Source of the DNA: Paenibacillus daejeonensis DSM 15491 | Lineage (GTDB): Bacteria > Bacillota > Bacilli > Paenibacillales > Paenibacillaceae | Assembly: GCF_000378385.1 (NCBI RefSeq) | Contig: NZ_KB899680.1 | Span: 1-64,000 of the forward strand | Length of the DNA stretch: 64,000 nucleotides | Direction of reading: 5' to 3' | Shown: in pieces, positions 43,636 to 52,411 of the stretch | How positions within the stretch are numbered: position 1 is the first letter of the stretch | Layout: the number at the start of each line of letters is the position of its first letter | The notes under the pieces: generated by a model | Database searches by the model: none | Told to the model about the DNA's origin: nothing | Seen by the model: the letters and a program-made list of their open reading frames with translations, nothing else | Program-made: the position numbers and the translations under genes

Positions 43636-43910
43636 CTGTAATTAAGATGTGTCCGCCGACCGTCCGTTGTAACACACCATTATTCCTCTATTTGCCCCAC
43701 AAACCGCTAGTTGTCGGCTCAAACATACTTCTGTTCAATCAAACGAATATGAAATTTCGACCTTATTTCAGAGAAAAACGAGAAAATGGCGAAATAAACA
43801 TGATTTTTCAAGCTTATTTGGATCATTCTCGTATTAATGAACCAAATAAATATGAAAAATCGAGTCCATGGGCACCAGGTATGAAAAAAGTACCTACTTT
43901 CCCAATCACC

Positions 43911-43965
43911 AAAAAAAGAACAAGCCCCCGTCATCCGTTATGATGAACGGTAAGGCTTGCTCTTT
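43911..43965 (-). terminator. Terminator of the GH92 operon
   Basis: On the minus strand AAAGAGCAAGCC...GGCTTGTTCTTTTTTT, with an inner CCGTTCATCA / TGATGACGG-type pairing; ends in seven T. Confidence 0.75.
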
Positions 43966-43986
43966 GCGTTAACTACTCACTCCCAT

Positions 43987-46179
43987 CTACCGCTTCGTTA
44001 ACGAAAACGGCAGCTCATCTGCGCTATACGTCCGGTACGTCGGAGCCAGGCCCAGACGGAAGTCGAGCGAGCGCCCAGCCATGAGTTCCTCATGGGTGAG
44101 GTACAGCTTGGTATAGGTCTCACCGTCCACGGTGACATGACTGACAAAATTGGACTGCGGATTGTTGTTGTCCGTCGTGATGTGCAGCTGTTTGCCGCTG
44201 GCTAGCTCGACCGTGACACTGTCGAACAACGGGATGCCCAGCACGTACTGGCCCGTGCCCGGGCAGACAGGGTAGAAGCCCAGGGAGCTGAACACATACC
44301 AGCCCGACATGCTGCCGTTGTCCTCATCCCCCGGGAAGCCGTCGAAGCCGCTGTTGAACAGACGGGTCATGATCTGCTTGATAACGACCTGCGAGGACGC
44401 TGGCTGTCCCACATAGTTGAACAGATACGGGATGTGGAAGCTCGGTTGGTTGGAGATGGCGACCTGGCCGAAATCGACAGCCGCCATCTCACTCATCTCA
44501 TGAATCTCGTAGCCGTACCCCCGCACATCAAAGTCCGGAGCCTTGTTGCACAGCTCGGTAATTTTTTCGAAGAAACGATCGCTGGAGCCATAGGCATCAA
44601 TGAGTCCCTGAAAATCATGGTACACCGCAAACCCATTCTGCCAGGCGCTGCCCTCGGCGTAGTCGAGCCCCCAGGCCGTGTCGTTAAAGTCTGGACGGAA
44701 GGCACCATCCTTGTCCTTGGCCCGCATGAAGCCGGTCTCCGTGTCGAAGACATGCCGGTAATTGTGCGAGCGTTCACGGTACTCGGCAGCCACTTCGGGT
44801 TGTCCCAGCAGCTCTGCCACCTGGCTGATGCAGAAGTCGCTGTAGGCATAGTCGAGTGTGTGGTTGACGCTCTCATGATGGTCCAGCGGCACATAGCCGT
44901 ATTGCAGATAATCCGTCGTACCCTGACGGCCGTAGCCTTTCTCTTGGCTCTGGGTGCTCGCGCCTTTCAGCATCGCCTCCAGCAGCTCGGGGAGCAGTTT
45001 CTTGCCAATCCCCTTGACTGCGGCGTCCGCAACGACGGCGTCGATCAGCGTGCCTGGCATGAGTCCGCGCTCATCGGGGGAGAGCCATTTGGGCAGGAAG
45101 CCGGTCTCGCGGTACGAGGTGAGGTAACCCTCCAGCATCTCCTCATATTCTTCAGGTGCAATCAGCGAGTAGAGCGGATAGACCGTCTTGTACGTGTCCC
45201 AGAAGCCATTGTTGGTGTAGAGGATACCTGGCTTCACGGCTCGGGCTGTGGTGTCATAGTGAATCGCCTCGCCGCTGGCGTCTCGTTCATAGAATTTCTG
45301 CGGGAACAGGAACATGCGGTACAGGCACGTGTAAAAGGTGCGAAGCATTTCCTCGTCGCGATGTGTCACATTGATTTTGTTCAGGTAGTGATTCCAACGC
45401 TCTGCCGCTTGCTCTTTCAATTCCTCAAAGGTTGGCGTCAGCTCGCGTCTCCCATTCAGCTGGGCCTGCTCGTAACTAATGTAGGAGGTAGCCAGTTTAA
45501 CCTGCAGCGTCCCGCGCTCGCAGTCCTTGAACCGAATGACAAAATGCTGGTCCTCGCCCTCCAATGCTGTGGTCGCTGTGAAGTTGCCTTTGGCATCATA
45601 GATGCCGGAAGCAGCAGCGTCGATTTCCTGGTCAAAAGTGAGCACGGCATAGATGCCGAACCCGTCATCCCGGCAGCCAGAGAAATTATTGAAGAAGCCG
45701 CTCAGGGTGCGCTTCTCCACATCCAGGGTCAGCTGACTGCGCTGCTTGCTGTTCACCACAAACCCAGCCTGTTGGGATGAGTTGTAGCGGACCTGCAACG
45801 CCGCGCCGTAGCACGTTGGAGTCAGCTCGGAAACGATATTGAAACGCTGTTGCTTGATTCTCATATGATGCGGCTTGAATGTCGCTTCCTCCGGACGATA
45901 CGAGCTCTGGCAGGTGTACACGGTGCCGCGCAGCTTGGTATCGGCAATCGGAGTCATGAGGAAGCTAGCGAAATCCCCCATCCATGGGCTGGGTTGATGG
46001 GTCAGTCGGTAGCCCTGAAATACCCGATCGTTCGGGTTGAAGAACCAACTGCCGTTGTTCTCCGTCTGTACCGCAAAATGGTTCATACCAAACGGCACCG
46101 CGGTGTACGGCAGCGTATTGCCATTGGAGTATGAGTGCTTGTTGTTGGAGCCTTGCCGAGTATCGATGTAATGCAGCAT
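43987..46179 (-). CDS. GH92 alpha-mannosidase, cytoplasmic
   Basis: 730 residues, ATG nine bases after AAAGGAG. GH92 signatures: GYRLTHQPSPWMGDF near residue 55, NGFWDTYKTVYPLYSLIAPE, and GFPGDEDNGSMSGWYVFSSL followed by YPVCPGTGQYVLGIPLF near the C-terminus. No signal peptide. GH92 enzymes are calcium-dependent exo-alpha-mannosidases acting on mannose-rich N-glycans, mostly alpha-1,2. This fits the neighbouring fucosidase/GH18 operon. It is transcribed after the GntR/LacI regulator with a 51-base gap. Confidence 0.92.
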   Translation of the reverse strand: MLHYIDTRQGSNNKHSYSNGNTLPYTAVPFGMNHFAVQTENNGSWFFNPNDRVFQGYRLTHQPSPWMGDFASFLMTPIADTKLRGTVYTCQSSYRPEEATFKPHHMRIKQQRFNIVSELTPTCYGAALQVRYNSSQQAGFVVNSKQRSQLTLDVEKRTLSGFFNNFSGCRDDGFGIYAVLTFDQEIDAAASGIYDAKGNFTATTALEGEDQHFVIRFKDCERGTLQVKLATSYISYEQAQLNGRRELTPTFEELKEQAAERWNHYLNKINVTHRDEEMLRTFYTCLYRMFLFPQKFYERDASGEAIHYDTTARAVKPGILYTNNGFWDTYKTVYPLYSLIAPEEYEEMLEGYLTSYRETGFLPKWLSPDERGLMPGTLIDAVVADAAVKGIGKKLLPELLEAMLKGASTQSQEKGYGRQGTTDYLQYGYVPLDHHESVNHTLDYAYSDFCISQVAELLGQPEVAAEYRERSHNYRHVFDTETGFMRAKDKDGAFRPDFNDTAWGLDYAEGSAWQNGFAVYHDFQGLIDAYGSSDRFFEKITELCNKAPDFDVRGYGYEIHEMSEMAAVDFGQVAISNQPSFHIPYLFNYVGQPASSQVVIKQIMTRLFNSGFDGFPGDEDNGSMSGWYVFSSLGFYPVCPGTGQYVLGIPLFDSVTVELASGKQLHITTDNNNPQSNFVSHVTVDGETYTKLYLTHEELMAGRSLDFRLGLAPTYRTYSADELPFSLTKR

Positions 46180-46230
46180 ATAGGAATTCTCCTTTGTAAG
46201 GTGATTTAAAAAGTGCGCTTTTGATCTGAA

Positions 46231-47355
46231 CTAGCTCTGCAGCGTCTTGACCGAGCCGCGCTCGATGAGCTGGACGGGGACGACGGCAGAGGGTTGGGGT
46301 TGATGAGGCTGGCGAATCTGACGGACTAGCAGCTCGGCGGCCAAATAGCCGATGCGGGCAAAGTCTTGAGCGACCGTCGTCAAGCCGGGTGTGATATACT
46401 CCGCCATCTGAATGTTATCGAAGCCGATGATGGACAGATCGTCAGGCACGGAGAGACCGAGTGACTGGGCGGCGCGGATGCATTCGATGGCTTCGAGATC
46501 GTTGCTGGCGACAATCGCAGTGACGCCTTGCTCTCGCAGCATTTGAATAGTCTGCATATAGCAAGCCTGGATGCTGTGCTCTGGTTGCTCAGTGCTTAAG
46601 CGGGATACCTCGACTGAGGCGGTGCCGGTCAGTTGATGCTCATGCATAGCCTTGAGGTAGCCCCAATATCGTTCGCGGACCGTATAGACGGTGGCAGACT
46701 GTGCCCATGACAAAAAGGCAATCTTGCGATGCCCGTGACGGATCAGGTGGAGAGCCGCCTCGTACCCGCCACCTTGGTTATCCGACACGACTGCAGGAAA
46801 GGGGAGACCCTCCAGGTGCTTGTCCATCAGCACGACGGGGATCTCCCGCAAAGCATACTGATAGAGCAGGTCAAGATCGGCATGGCCCTCTAAAGGATAG
46901 AAGATGAGACCCTGATGCGGCCGCAGTAAGGCTTGCTCCAACAAACGTCGCTGACTGCCGGGCGAGTTGGCCTGAATATGCAGTGTATGTCCTGCCGCAT
47001 CCAGATAATGATGCATCCCTTGCTCATAGTCACCCAAGCCTGGATTATGGCTGAAGGGCAGGAGCAGCAGCAGGTCGCTGCCGATGGTGCTTGCTCCGCT
47101 ATCCGTGTTTGACGAGCTGCGAGATCCCGCGCGGGTCTCGCGCTCGCGAACAAAGCTGCCTTTACCGCGGACTCTGTAGATCAGGCCTTCGTTCTCCAGC
47201 TCGGTCAGGGCGCGCTTCGACGTAATCCGGCTCACTCCGAATTGCTCAGAGAGCACCGCCTCTGTGGGCACTTGATCCCCGCTCTTCAGCTCGCCGGAGG
47301 CGATTTGTTGTTTTAACCGTTGAACAATTTGTTGGTAGAGTGGAATTTCGGTCAT
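46231..47355 (-). CDS. GntR-LacI hybrid transcription regulator (AraR-like)
   Basis: About 374 residues. N-terminal GntR winged helix (QIASGELKSGDQVPTEAVLS, FGVSRITSKRALTELENEGL), then a LacI/GalR-type sugar-binding domain (GLIFYPLEGHADL, IGFDNIQMAEYITPGLTTV). ATG 47355 has GAGG about 11 bases upstream; a GTG four codons earlier overlaps that site. It is the first gene of the operon with GH92 and most likely represses it until an oligomannose-type effector binds. Confidence 0.88.
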   Translation of the reverse strand: MTEIPLYQQIVQRLKQQIASGELKSGDQVPTEAVLSEQFGVSRITSKRALTELENEGLIYRVRGKGSFVRERETRAGSRSSSNTDSGASTIGSDLLLLLPFSHNPGLGDYEQGMHHYLDAAGHTLHIQANSPGSQRRLLEQALLRPHQGLIFYPLEGHADLDLLYQYALREIPVVLMDKHLEGLPFPAVVSDNQGGGYEAALHLIRHGHRKIAFLSWAQSATVYTVRERYWGYLKAMHEHQLTGTASVEVSRLSTEQPEHSIQACYMQTIQMLREQGVTAIVASNDLEAIECIRAAQSLGLSVPDDLSIIGFDNIQMAEYITPGLTTVAQDFARIGYLAAELLVRQIRQPHQPQPSAVVPVQLIERGSVKTLQS

Positions 47356-47380
47356 AGAAAGATACACCTCGCTACAAAAG

Positions 47381-47409
47381 ATATATCATATTTATAGTTG
47401 TTATGTCAA
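47381..47409 (-). promoter_or_regulatory. Promoter of the regulator-GH92 operon
   Basis: Minus strand: perfect TTGACA (47404-47409), 17-base spacer, ATATAT (47381-47386). The -10 lies within the palindrome GATATATC, a possible operator for the autoregulator. Confidence 0.6.
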
Positions 47410-47518
47410 AAGGGGTGCGGTGGAGTATGATGCAGAGGAATGAGTTGCTTAACTTGCCGATCGTCTGAGGTTCCTTTATGATTAAATAAAGGTTGATTTA
47501 CATGAAGAGGTGAACTCG

Positions 47519-47863
47519 ATGATGAAGGTGCTTGTACCAGCTGCTGTATTGCTTATGTCTCTAGGTGTCGCCGCCTATCATTACGACCCGGCAGGAAGCC
47601 ATACCCCTGCGGTCGAGATGGTGGCGTTCAGCAGCCTCTCGGATGCGCAGCAGGATTTGGTGCAGATTACGCCCAAAGAATCCACCGCTGAGATCATCCA
47701 TGTGGACGCTGCAACCCGCGCCCTGATTGACCCAGCCTATACTAGCACTGAAGTCATGACAGTGACCTTCCACCGCACCGCTACAGACACAGCAGGCGAT
47801 CTGGTGGTCTTCCTGGATCTGGACGGAACGACGGTCGTGGGCCAGGGACATGCGAGCTCTTAG
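47519..47863 (+). CDS. Small exported or membrane-anchored protein
   Basis: About 114 residues; AGAGGTG precedes ATG 47519 (another ATG follows directly). A hydrophobic N-terminal helix (VLVPAAVLLMSLGVAAY) without a clear cleavage site suggests anchoring or secretion. The rest is acidic with a C-terminal DLVVFLDLDGTTVVGQG. Family not recognised, function unknown. A strong terminator follows. Confidence 0.55.
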   Translation: MMKVLVPAAVLLMSLGVAAYHYDPAGSHTPAVEMVAFSSLSDAQQDLVQITPKESTAEIIHVDAATRALIDPAYTSTEVMTVTFHRTATDTAGDLVVFLDLDGTTVVGQGHASS

Positions 47864-47886
47864 CTAAGAACATCTGCACACAAAAC

Positions 47887-47942
47887 AAAAAACCAGCCAC
47901 AACCCGGCGTCCATGACGACGCAGTTGTGGCTGGTTTTTTTT
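47887..47942. terminator. Bidirectional terminator
   Basis: AACCAGCCACAAC / GTTGTGGCTGGTT stem with A run before and eight T after, between convergent genes. Confidence 0.88.
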
Positions 47943-47948
47943 ATTGCG

Positions 47949-48959
47949 CTACAGCGCTACCGTTTCGCCGCCCTGATCAGCGGAGCGAATCTCGGCTTCG
48001 ATGATCTCCAGCGAGCCGACCGCGCTTTCCGGCGTGCAGATGGAGACGGGGGTGCCGGCGCTCACAGACGACAAGAAATACTTGATCTGTCGGTAGTAGC
48101 CCATATCTGGTGATAACTCGGCGGTATAGCCCGGCGCATCGCCCGGATGTACCTTCACCTGGCCTTGCTCGAACACCAGGTTGCCCCGCTCAAAATTGAC
48201 CCGGTACGACATGGCGAAGCCGAAGTCGCCCTCCAGCGTCCAGTCGGCCTGCGCATTGACTGCCTTGCCGTCCGGATAGATATAGTTGGTGGACACCGTA
48301 TCGTAGCCACTGCCGGGAATGACATTGCGGGCCACCGAGGAGACCTTGTCCGGCTTGCCGAACAACCAATGGATCATATCTGCATCGTGAATATGCATGT
48401 CGAGCATACAGCCACCGCTCAAGCTGCCGTCCAGGAACCAGCCCTTGGGTGCGCCGGAGCCACGGAAGAAGTAACCGGCAGTAGCTTCGCCGAATGTTTT
48501 GTCTTCCACATACGATTTGAGCAGCTCATAGGCGGGCCAGAAGCGCAGGCACTGCCCGATCATGAGCGTCTTTCCTGACTTGTTAGCTGCATCTACCATC
48601 CGCTGGCCGTCGGCGGCACTGCCCGCAACCGGCTTCTCGCACAGGACATGATAGCCGCGCTCCAGCAGGGAGCAGGTCAGGTCGGCGTGTAGATAGGTGG
48701 GCAGTGTGATATCAATGACATCCAGCTCCTCGGAGGCTAGCATGGTCTCGATATCATCATAGAGGCGATAGCTGCTGAGGTCGTACACCTCTTGTCCGGT
48801 GTCGATATTGCCGGACGCTTTGCCTTCCTTCAATTCATCGATGAGCTTGTCACAGATGGCAACCAGTTCAATCGGTTCGCCTTCTTGAATCAGTCGTGTA
48901 TAGTTGTCAAAATGCATGCGGCCCATGAAGCCGAATCCAATCAAGCCTACCTTAAGCAT
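47949..48959 (-). CDS. Gfo/Idh/MocA family oxidoreductase
   Basis: 336 residues, ATG six bases after GGGAGG. NAD(P)-binding GLIGFGFMGRMHF at the start and the family Lys in CEKPVAG; GGCMLDMHIHDADMIHWLFG provides the catalytic His/Asp pair. Members oxidise or reduce sugars and cyclitols in the cytoplasm. Translated after the upstream sugar isomerase-like gene in the same operon, a pairing common in inositol- or glucoside-type catabolism; substrate unknown. Confidence 0.9.
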   Translation of the reverse strand: MLKVGLIGFGFMGRMHFDNYTRLIQEGEPIELVAICDKLIDELKEGKASGNIDTGQEVYDLSSYRLYDDIETMLASEELDVIDITLPTYLHADLTCSLLERGYHVLCEKPVAGSAADGQRMVDAANKSGKTLMIGQCLRFWPAYELLKSYVEDKTFGEATAGYFFRGSGAPKGWFLDGSLSGGCMLDMHIHDADMIHWLFGKPDKVSSVARNVIPGSGYDTVSTNYIYPDGKAVNAQADWTLEGDFGFAMSYRVNFERGNLVFEQGQVKVHPGDAPGYTAELSPDMGYYRQIKYFLSSVSAGTPVSICTPESAVGSLEIIEAEIRSADQGGETVAL

Positions 48960-48985
48960 GAGGGTTCCTCCCTTTATGATGTGTG

Positions 48986-49840
48986 TTATGCGCCAGTGCG
49001 CGTCCGTCCCAGGATTGCGTCCATAGAAGCGGAGGTATTATAGATGATTTGCTCGCTATGATGCGTATATGGTGGAATCATCTCCGCCGTCACGTAGTTG
49101 TCATACCCGATCCCGCGCAGTGCTTGCATCACCGCTGGGTAGTCAACGTCGCCTGCGAGCAGGTCGACGAAGCCGTGCAGTCCGCCCGCCTGGCGACGGT
49201 AATCTTTGAAATGCACTTTCTTGATGCGATCGCCGAGAATCCGAATCCACTGCTCGGGATATCCGTTCTGCACCGTGTTGCCCACGTCGAAGTAGGAGCC
49301 GACATATGCCGATTGATGGCTGTCAATGAACCCGCGCAGCTCAAGCGGCGACAACAGGAACTTGTTCCATACATTCTCAATGGCAATGGCGACGCCGGCT
49401 TGCTCGGCAAAAGGTACTAGCGATCCGATGGCCTCCAGCGCACGGTCATAGGCCACATCATAGTCCACAACTTCACTGCCAGGGATGAAGTCCACGCCAA
49501 CGGCTCCCGGAATGACCAGGATGGCATCCACGCCAAGGGCAGCTGCGCTCTCCAGTTGCTTCTTGCAGACATCAACGGCTTTGGTGCGCTTGGCGGCATC
49601 TTCGCTCGTCATCGCGTAGTCCCAGTACAAGCCAGTTGCCAAGCCTGCAAGCTCAAGCTCTGCGTCCTCCAGCCGGGCTTTGATCTCCGCCAGCTCACTG
49701 TCCGTGGACTCCAGGCTTAACTCGCCGGTTTCATTAAGAGACAGCTCGATCCCGTCATAGCCGGCTTTTTTGGCTGTGGCAATGGCTGTTTTAATCGTCG
49801 TTCCTTCTCCGAATGACCAGATATTAATTCCTTTTTTCAT
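48986..49840 (-). CDS. Sugar phosphate isomerase/epimerase-like TIM barrel
   Basis: 284 residues, ATG after AAAGGAGG. Xylose-isomerase-like barrel: GINIWSFGEG, AKKAGYDGIELSLNETG, VAIAIENVWNKFLLS (metal-binding Glu), YVGSYFDVGNTVQNG and VHFKDYRR. Resembles hexulose-6-phosphate 3-epimerase types, but substrate is not certain. First gene of the operon with the oxidoreductase; a divergent AraC regulator lies 170 bases away. Confidence 0.85.
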   Translation of the reverse strand: MKKGINIWSFGEGTTIKTAIATAKKAGYDGIELSLNETGELSLESTDSELAEIKARLEDAELELAGLATGLYWDYAMTSEDAAKRTKAVDVCKKQLESAAALGVDAILVIPGAVGVDFIPGSEVVDYDVAYDRALEAIGSLVPFAEQAGVAIAIENVWNKFLLSPLELRGFIDSHQSAYVGSYFDVGNTVQNGYPEQWIRILGDRIKKVHFKDYRRQAGGLHGFVDLLAGDVDYPAVMQALRGIGYDNYVTAEMIPPYTHHSEQIIYNTSASMDAILGRTRTGA

Positions 49841-50010
49841 GTGTAGGGCCTCCTTTGCCGCTGCGAACGGCGGATTAATTTGACCATATCAGTTGCTTGT
49901 CGATTGCAGACGTATAGGTTAAGATATCTGTAATTATAATGGTCTTCTGCTCGGATTGATTTAGCGTGATAAGGGAATAGTTGTACAAATCCGTGATTGG
50001 AGGGGAGGCG

Positions 50011-50916
50011 ATGAACGGAGTGGAGCAGGTGTATCCCATTCGCCGCAGGGCGGAGCAGCGGGAGTGGCGGCCCAGCATTCATTACGCCCAGTTCCAGCGT
50101 ATGCCGACAGGCGTGCTGGAGCGCAGGCGCTTGTATGATTTTGAGTGGTTGTATGTCAGTCAGGGAGAAGCGGCGACCACAATGAGCGGGATGCGTCACC
50201 GGGTGGAGGCGGGGCAGATGATTTTCCTGCCTTCAGGCGTTTTTCATCAGAACGAGGTTGTGTCGGTGCCGGATGCCAAGTTCATGGGCATTCATTTTGA
50301 CTTCTTCGATGAGCTTGAGATTCAGACAGAAGCGGATATGGTCGTGCGAGAGGATGAGCTGCAAGAAGGGAAGTTTGCACGTGAGCCGTGGACAGAAGGG
50401 CTGCCGTTGTTCTCCGGAATGACAGTCGTGACGCCGCCATTGCCGTGCGTACAACTGATGGAGCAATTGGTGCAAGAGTTTACGATGCGCTCTCCTGGTT
50501 ATGAGGTAGCTTGTCAGGGGTTAATGCAGCAGATTCTGGTCCAGCTGCTGCGGATCGCCATGACGGATCAGTTGGAGCGAACATCCGAACACAGTGTACG
50601 GCTGACAGAGCTGATGGGGCAGATCGAGGCACAGCCATCATCCGACTGGTCAGGCGATGTCCTGGCGGGAAGGCTGGACCTCAGCCGCGACCATGCAGCC
50701 AAGCTATTCAGGCAAGCGGCGGGGATGCCTCCAAGTAGCTATGTCCAGTCGGTGCGGCATCGGGAAGCGCGTAAGCTGCTGCGAGAGACCGATTGGCCGA
50801 TTGAGCGGATCGGTGAGAAGGTAGGGTATCCGGACATTCACTATTTCAGCCGGCTGTTCCGGCGGCTCGAGGGCATCTCGCCCCGCGAGTACCGCAAGCT
50901 CTCTCGTATTTTGTAG
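50011..50916 (+). CDS. AraC-family regulator with cupin sensor domain
   Basis: 301 residues; ATG 50011 directly after GGAGGGGAGGCG, preferred to an upstream TTG. N-terminal cupin (YVSQGEAATTMSG, LPSGVFHQNE, MGIHFDFFDE) and two C-terminal helix-turn-helix units (VLAGRLDLSRDHAAKLFRQA, IGEKVGYPDIHYFSRLFRRL). Divergent from the isomerase/oxidoreductase operon, so it probably activates it in response to a sugar. Confidence 0.88.
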   Translation: MNGVEQVYPIRRRAEQREWRPSIHYAQFQRMPTGVLERRRLYDFEWLYVSQGEAATTMSGMRHRVEAGQMIFLPSGVFHQNEVVSVPDAKFMGIHFDFFDELEIQTEADMVVREDELQEGKFAREPWTEGLPLFSGMTVVTPPLPCVQLMEQLVQEFTMRSPGYEVACQGLMQQILVQLLRIAMTDQLERTSEHSVRLTELMGQIEAQPSSDWSGDVLAGRLDLSRDHAAKLFRQAAGMPPSSYVQSVRHREARKLLRETDWPIERIGEKVGYPDIHYFSRLFRRLEGISPREYRKLSRIL

Positions 50917-50969
50917 GCAATGCCATGCACCGGCCGGTTTCTGGTCCGGTGCACAGGCCTTAACACGGA

Positions 50970-51992
50970 TTACGTTGAATGCCGTATGATCAGTTCTGTC
51001 GGCAGCAGGACTTTACGGGGAAGGATAGCATTGCCGCTGAGCCGGTCGAACAATAGATCGACAGCGGCCATCCCGATTTCCTTGGTCGGAACATGCACTG
51101 TAGACAGAGGCGGGCTGGCAAAGCGTGACATCTCAATATTGGACAAGCCGATAACGGCGGCTTTCTCGGGAACAGAAATCCCATTATGGTATAGAGCGCT
51201 CAAGGTGGCCATCGCCATCAGGTCGCTGGCGGCGAAGAAGGCAGTAGGGTAATCTCCTGTCAGGCACAGCCGGTTAATCTCCTCCATGCATAATGCCTCA
51301 TCCCACATGCAATCAATGACCCAATCCTCCCGTACCGGCAAGCCTGCGGCATGCATGGTGCTATAGTAACCCCTGTACCGACGACTATCCTTCAGGTTTC
51401 CTCCCGTACCACTCCCGCCGATAAAACCAATCTTCTCATGCCCCTGTTCAATCAGATGCTGAACCGCGGTGGTGGCGACATGGTAATGGTCATAACCGAC
51501 ATTATCGATGTCCCCGTGATGGGTATCAATGCCCACGATATGCGGAACTTGCTTGCGAATATAGTCATAGCTTTCCTTATTTAACGTTTCCATCAGGATG
51601 AGGCCTGTAATAGGCTCACTGAACGTGTTAAAGAGAATTTTTTTATCCTCCAGCTCGTGCCCCGTCCGTACAAAAGCGATATCACAGCCCGCACTAATAA
51701 GCCGCTCCTCTGCGCCGGAAAGAATGGACATGAAATAAGGATCATTATATTTATCCTTGGTCACGCTGATGACGCAGCCGATCCTCACGGGCGGTTTGCT
51801 GACAGGGGAAACCTTTACCGCAGTCTGGCGTCTAGCGTTGGCGTTGATTTTATAGTTTAACTGAGTGACAGCCTGCCATACCTTGGCGCGGGTCTCTTCC
51901 GTAATTTTATAAGTCGCATCATTGTTAACGACTCTTGAGACCGTTGCAGTGGACACACCGGCCAAGCGGGCGACATCACGTATCGTGCTCAT
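50970..51992 (-). CDS. LacI-family regulator 1
   Basis: 340 residues; ATG 51992 is preceded by AAAGGAG, and a longer frame start is not. Helix-turn-helix STIRDVARLAGVSTATVSRV and a sugar-binding domain (RIGCVISVTKDKYNDPYFMS, IGLSNIEMSRFASPPLSTVH). Divergent from the operon 52412-60880, with palindromes in the gap. Closely similar in layout to the second LacI regulator at 61103-62128; together they bracket the operon. Confidence 0.88.
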   Translation of the reverse strand: MSTIRDVARLAGVSTATVSRVVNNDATYKITEETRAKVWQAVTQLNYKINANARRQTAVKVSPVSKPPVRIGCVISVTKDKYNDPYFMSILSGAEERLISAGCDIAFVRTGHELEDKKILFNTFSEPITGLILMETLNKESYDYIRKQVPHIVGIDTHHGDIDNVGYDHYHVATTAVQHLIEQGHEKIGFIGGSGTGGNLKDSRRYRGYYSTMHAAGLPVREDWVIDCMWDEALCMEEINRLCLTGDYPTAFFAASDLMAMATLSALYHNGISVPEKAAVIGLSNIEMSRFASPPLSTVHVPTKEIGMAAVDLLFDRLSGNAILPRKVLLPTELIIRHST

Positions 51993-52122
51993 AGACGGGA
52001 ATTCTCCTTTTGCAATTGGACATGGTGAACGCATTGGTTTCTATTTTAACACGGGGACCGGGGTTTACGAAACAAGCAGGTTTGTTTTTGGTGGTAAAAA
52101 TAATAAATAACCGAAATAATAT

Positions 52123-52149
52123 TTTGTTACGTTAAAATAACGAAACAAA
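52123..52149. promoter_or_regulatory. 27-bp palindrome, probable operator
   Basis: TTTGTTACGTTA-AAA-TAACGAAACAAA: 12-bp arms with one mismatch. It lies 131 bases before the LacI gene 1 start, in a spot suited to autoregulation; LacI-type operators are palindromes of this kind. Confidence 0.5.
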
Positions 52150-52302
52150 TAACGTTGTGAATATAACATGGAATTCTCGAAAATCTATAGGCTTAATAGC
52201 GATTTAGGCCCTTAATACGTTAATTCAGATCAATTGTGTCAGGAAACTTGACTCAAAATTAAAAATGATAGCGCATACCTGGAGAAAAGGCAAAAATAAA
52301 TC

Positions 52303-52330
52303 TTGAAAGATTTCGAGCCCGTGTTATAAT
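52303..52330 (+). promoter_or_regulatory. Promoter of the DUF4832 operon
   Basis: TTGAAA (52303-52308), 16-base spacer, perfect TATAAT (52325-52330). Confidence 0.75.
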
Positions 52331-52341
52331 GGCATCATAAA

Positions 52342-52379
52342 GTTTACTAAACAATATTGTTTTATTGCGTTAAGTAAAC
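52342..52379. promoter_or_regulatory. Pair of operator-like half sites downstream of the promoter
   Basis: GTTTACTAAAC (52342-52352, itself palindromic) and GTTAAGTAAAC (52369-52379), an imperfect inverted pair just after the transcription start region. A repressor bound here would block elongation; LacI regulator 1 or 2 is the natural candidate. Confidence 0.5.
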
Positions 52380-52411
52380 GTGCATATTTACGGGGGAGGA
52401 AGCGTGCGCGA

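Noticed and set aside
43647-43943. Plus-strand frame of 98 codons after the GGDEF gene
   Set aside because: A/T-rich stretch without binding site, ending in the GH92 terminator hairpin.
44434-45780. 448-codon plus-strand frame opposite GH92
   Set aside because: Shadow frame; GH92 signatures are on the minus strand.
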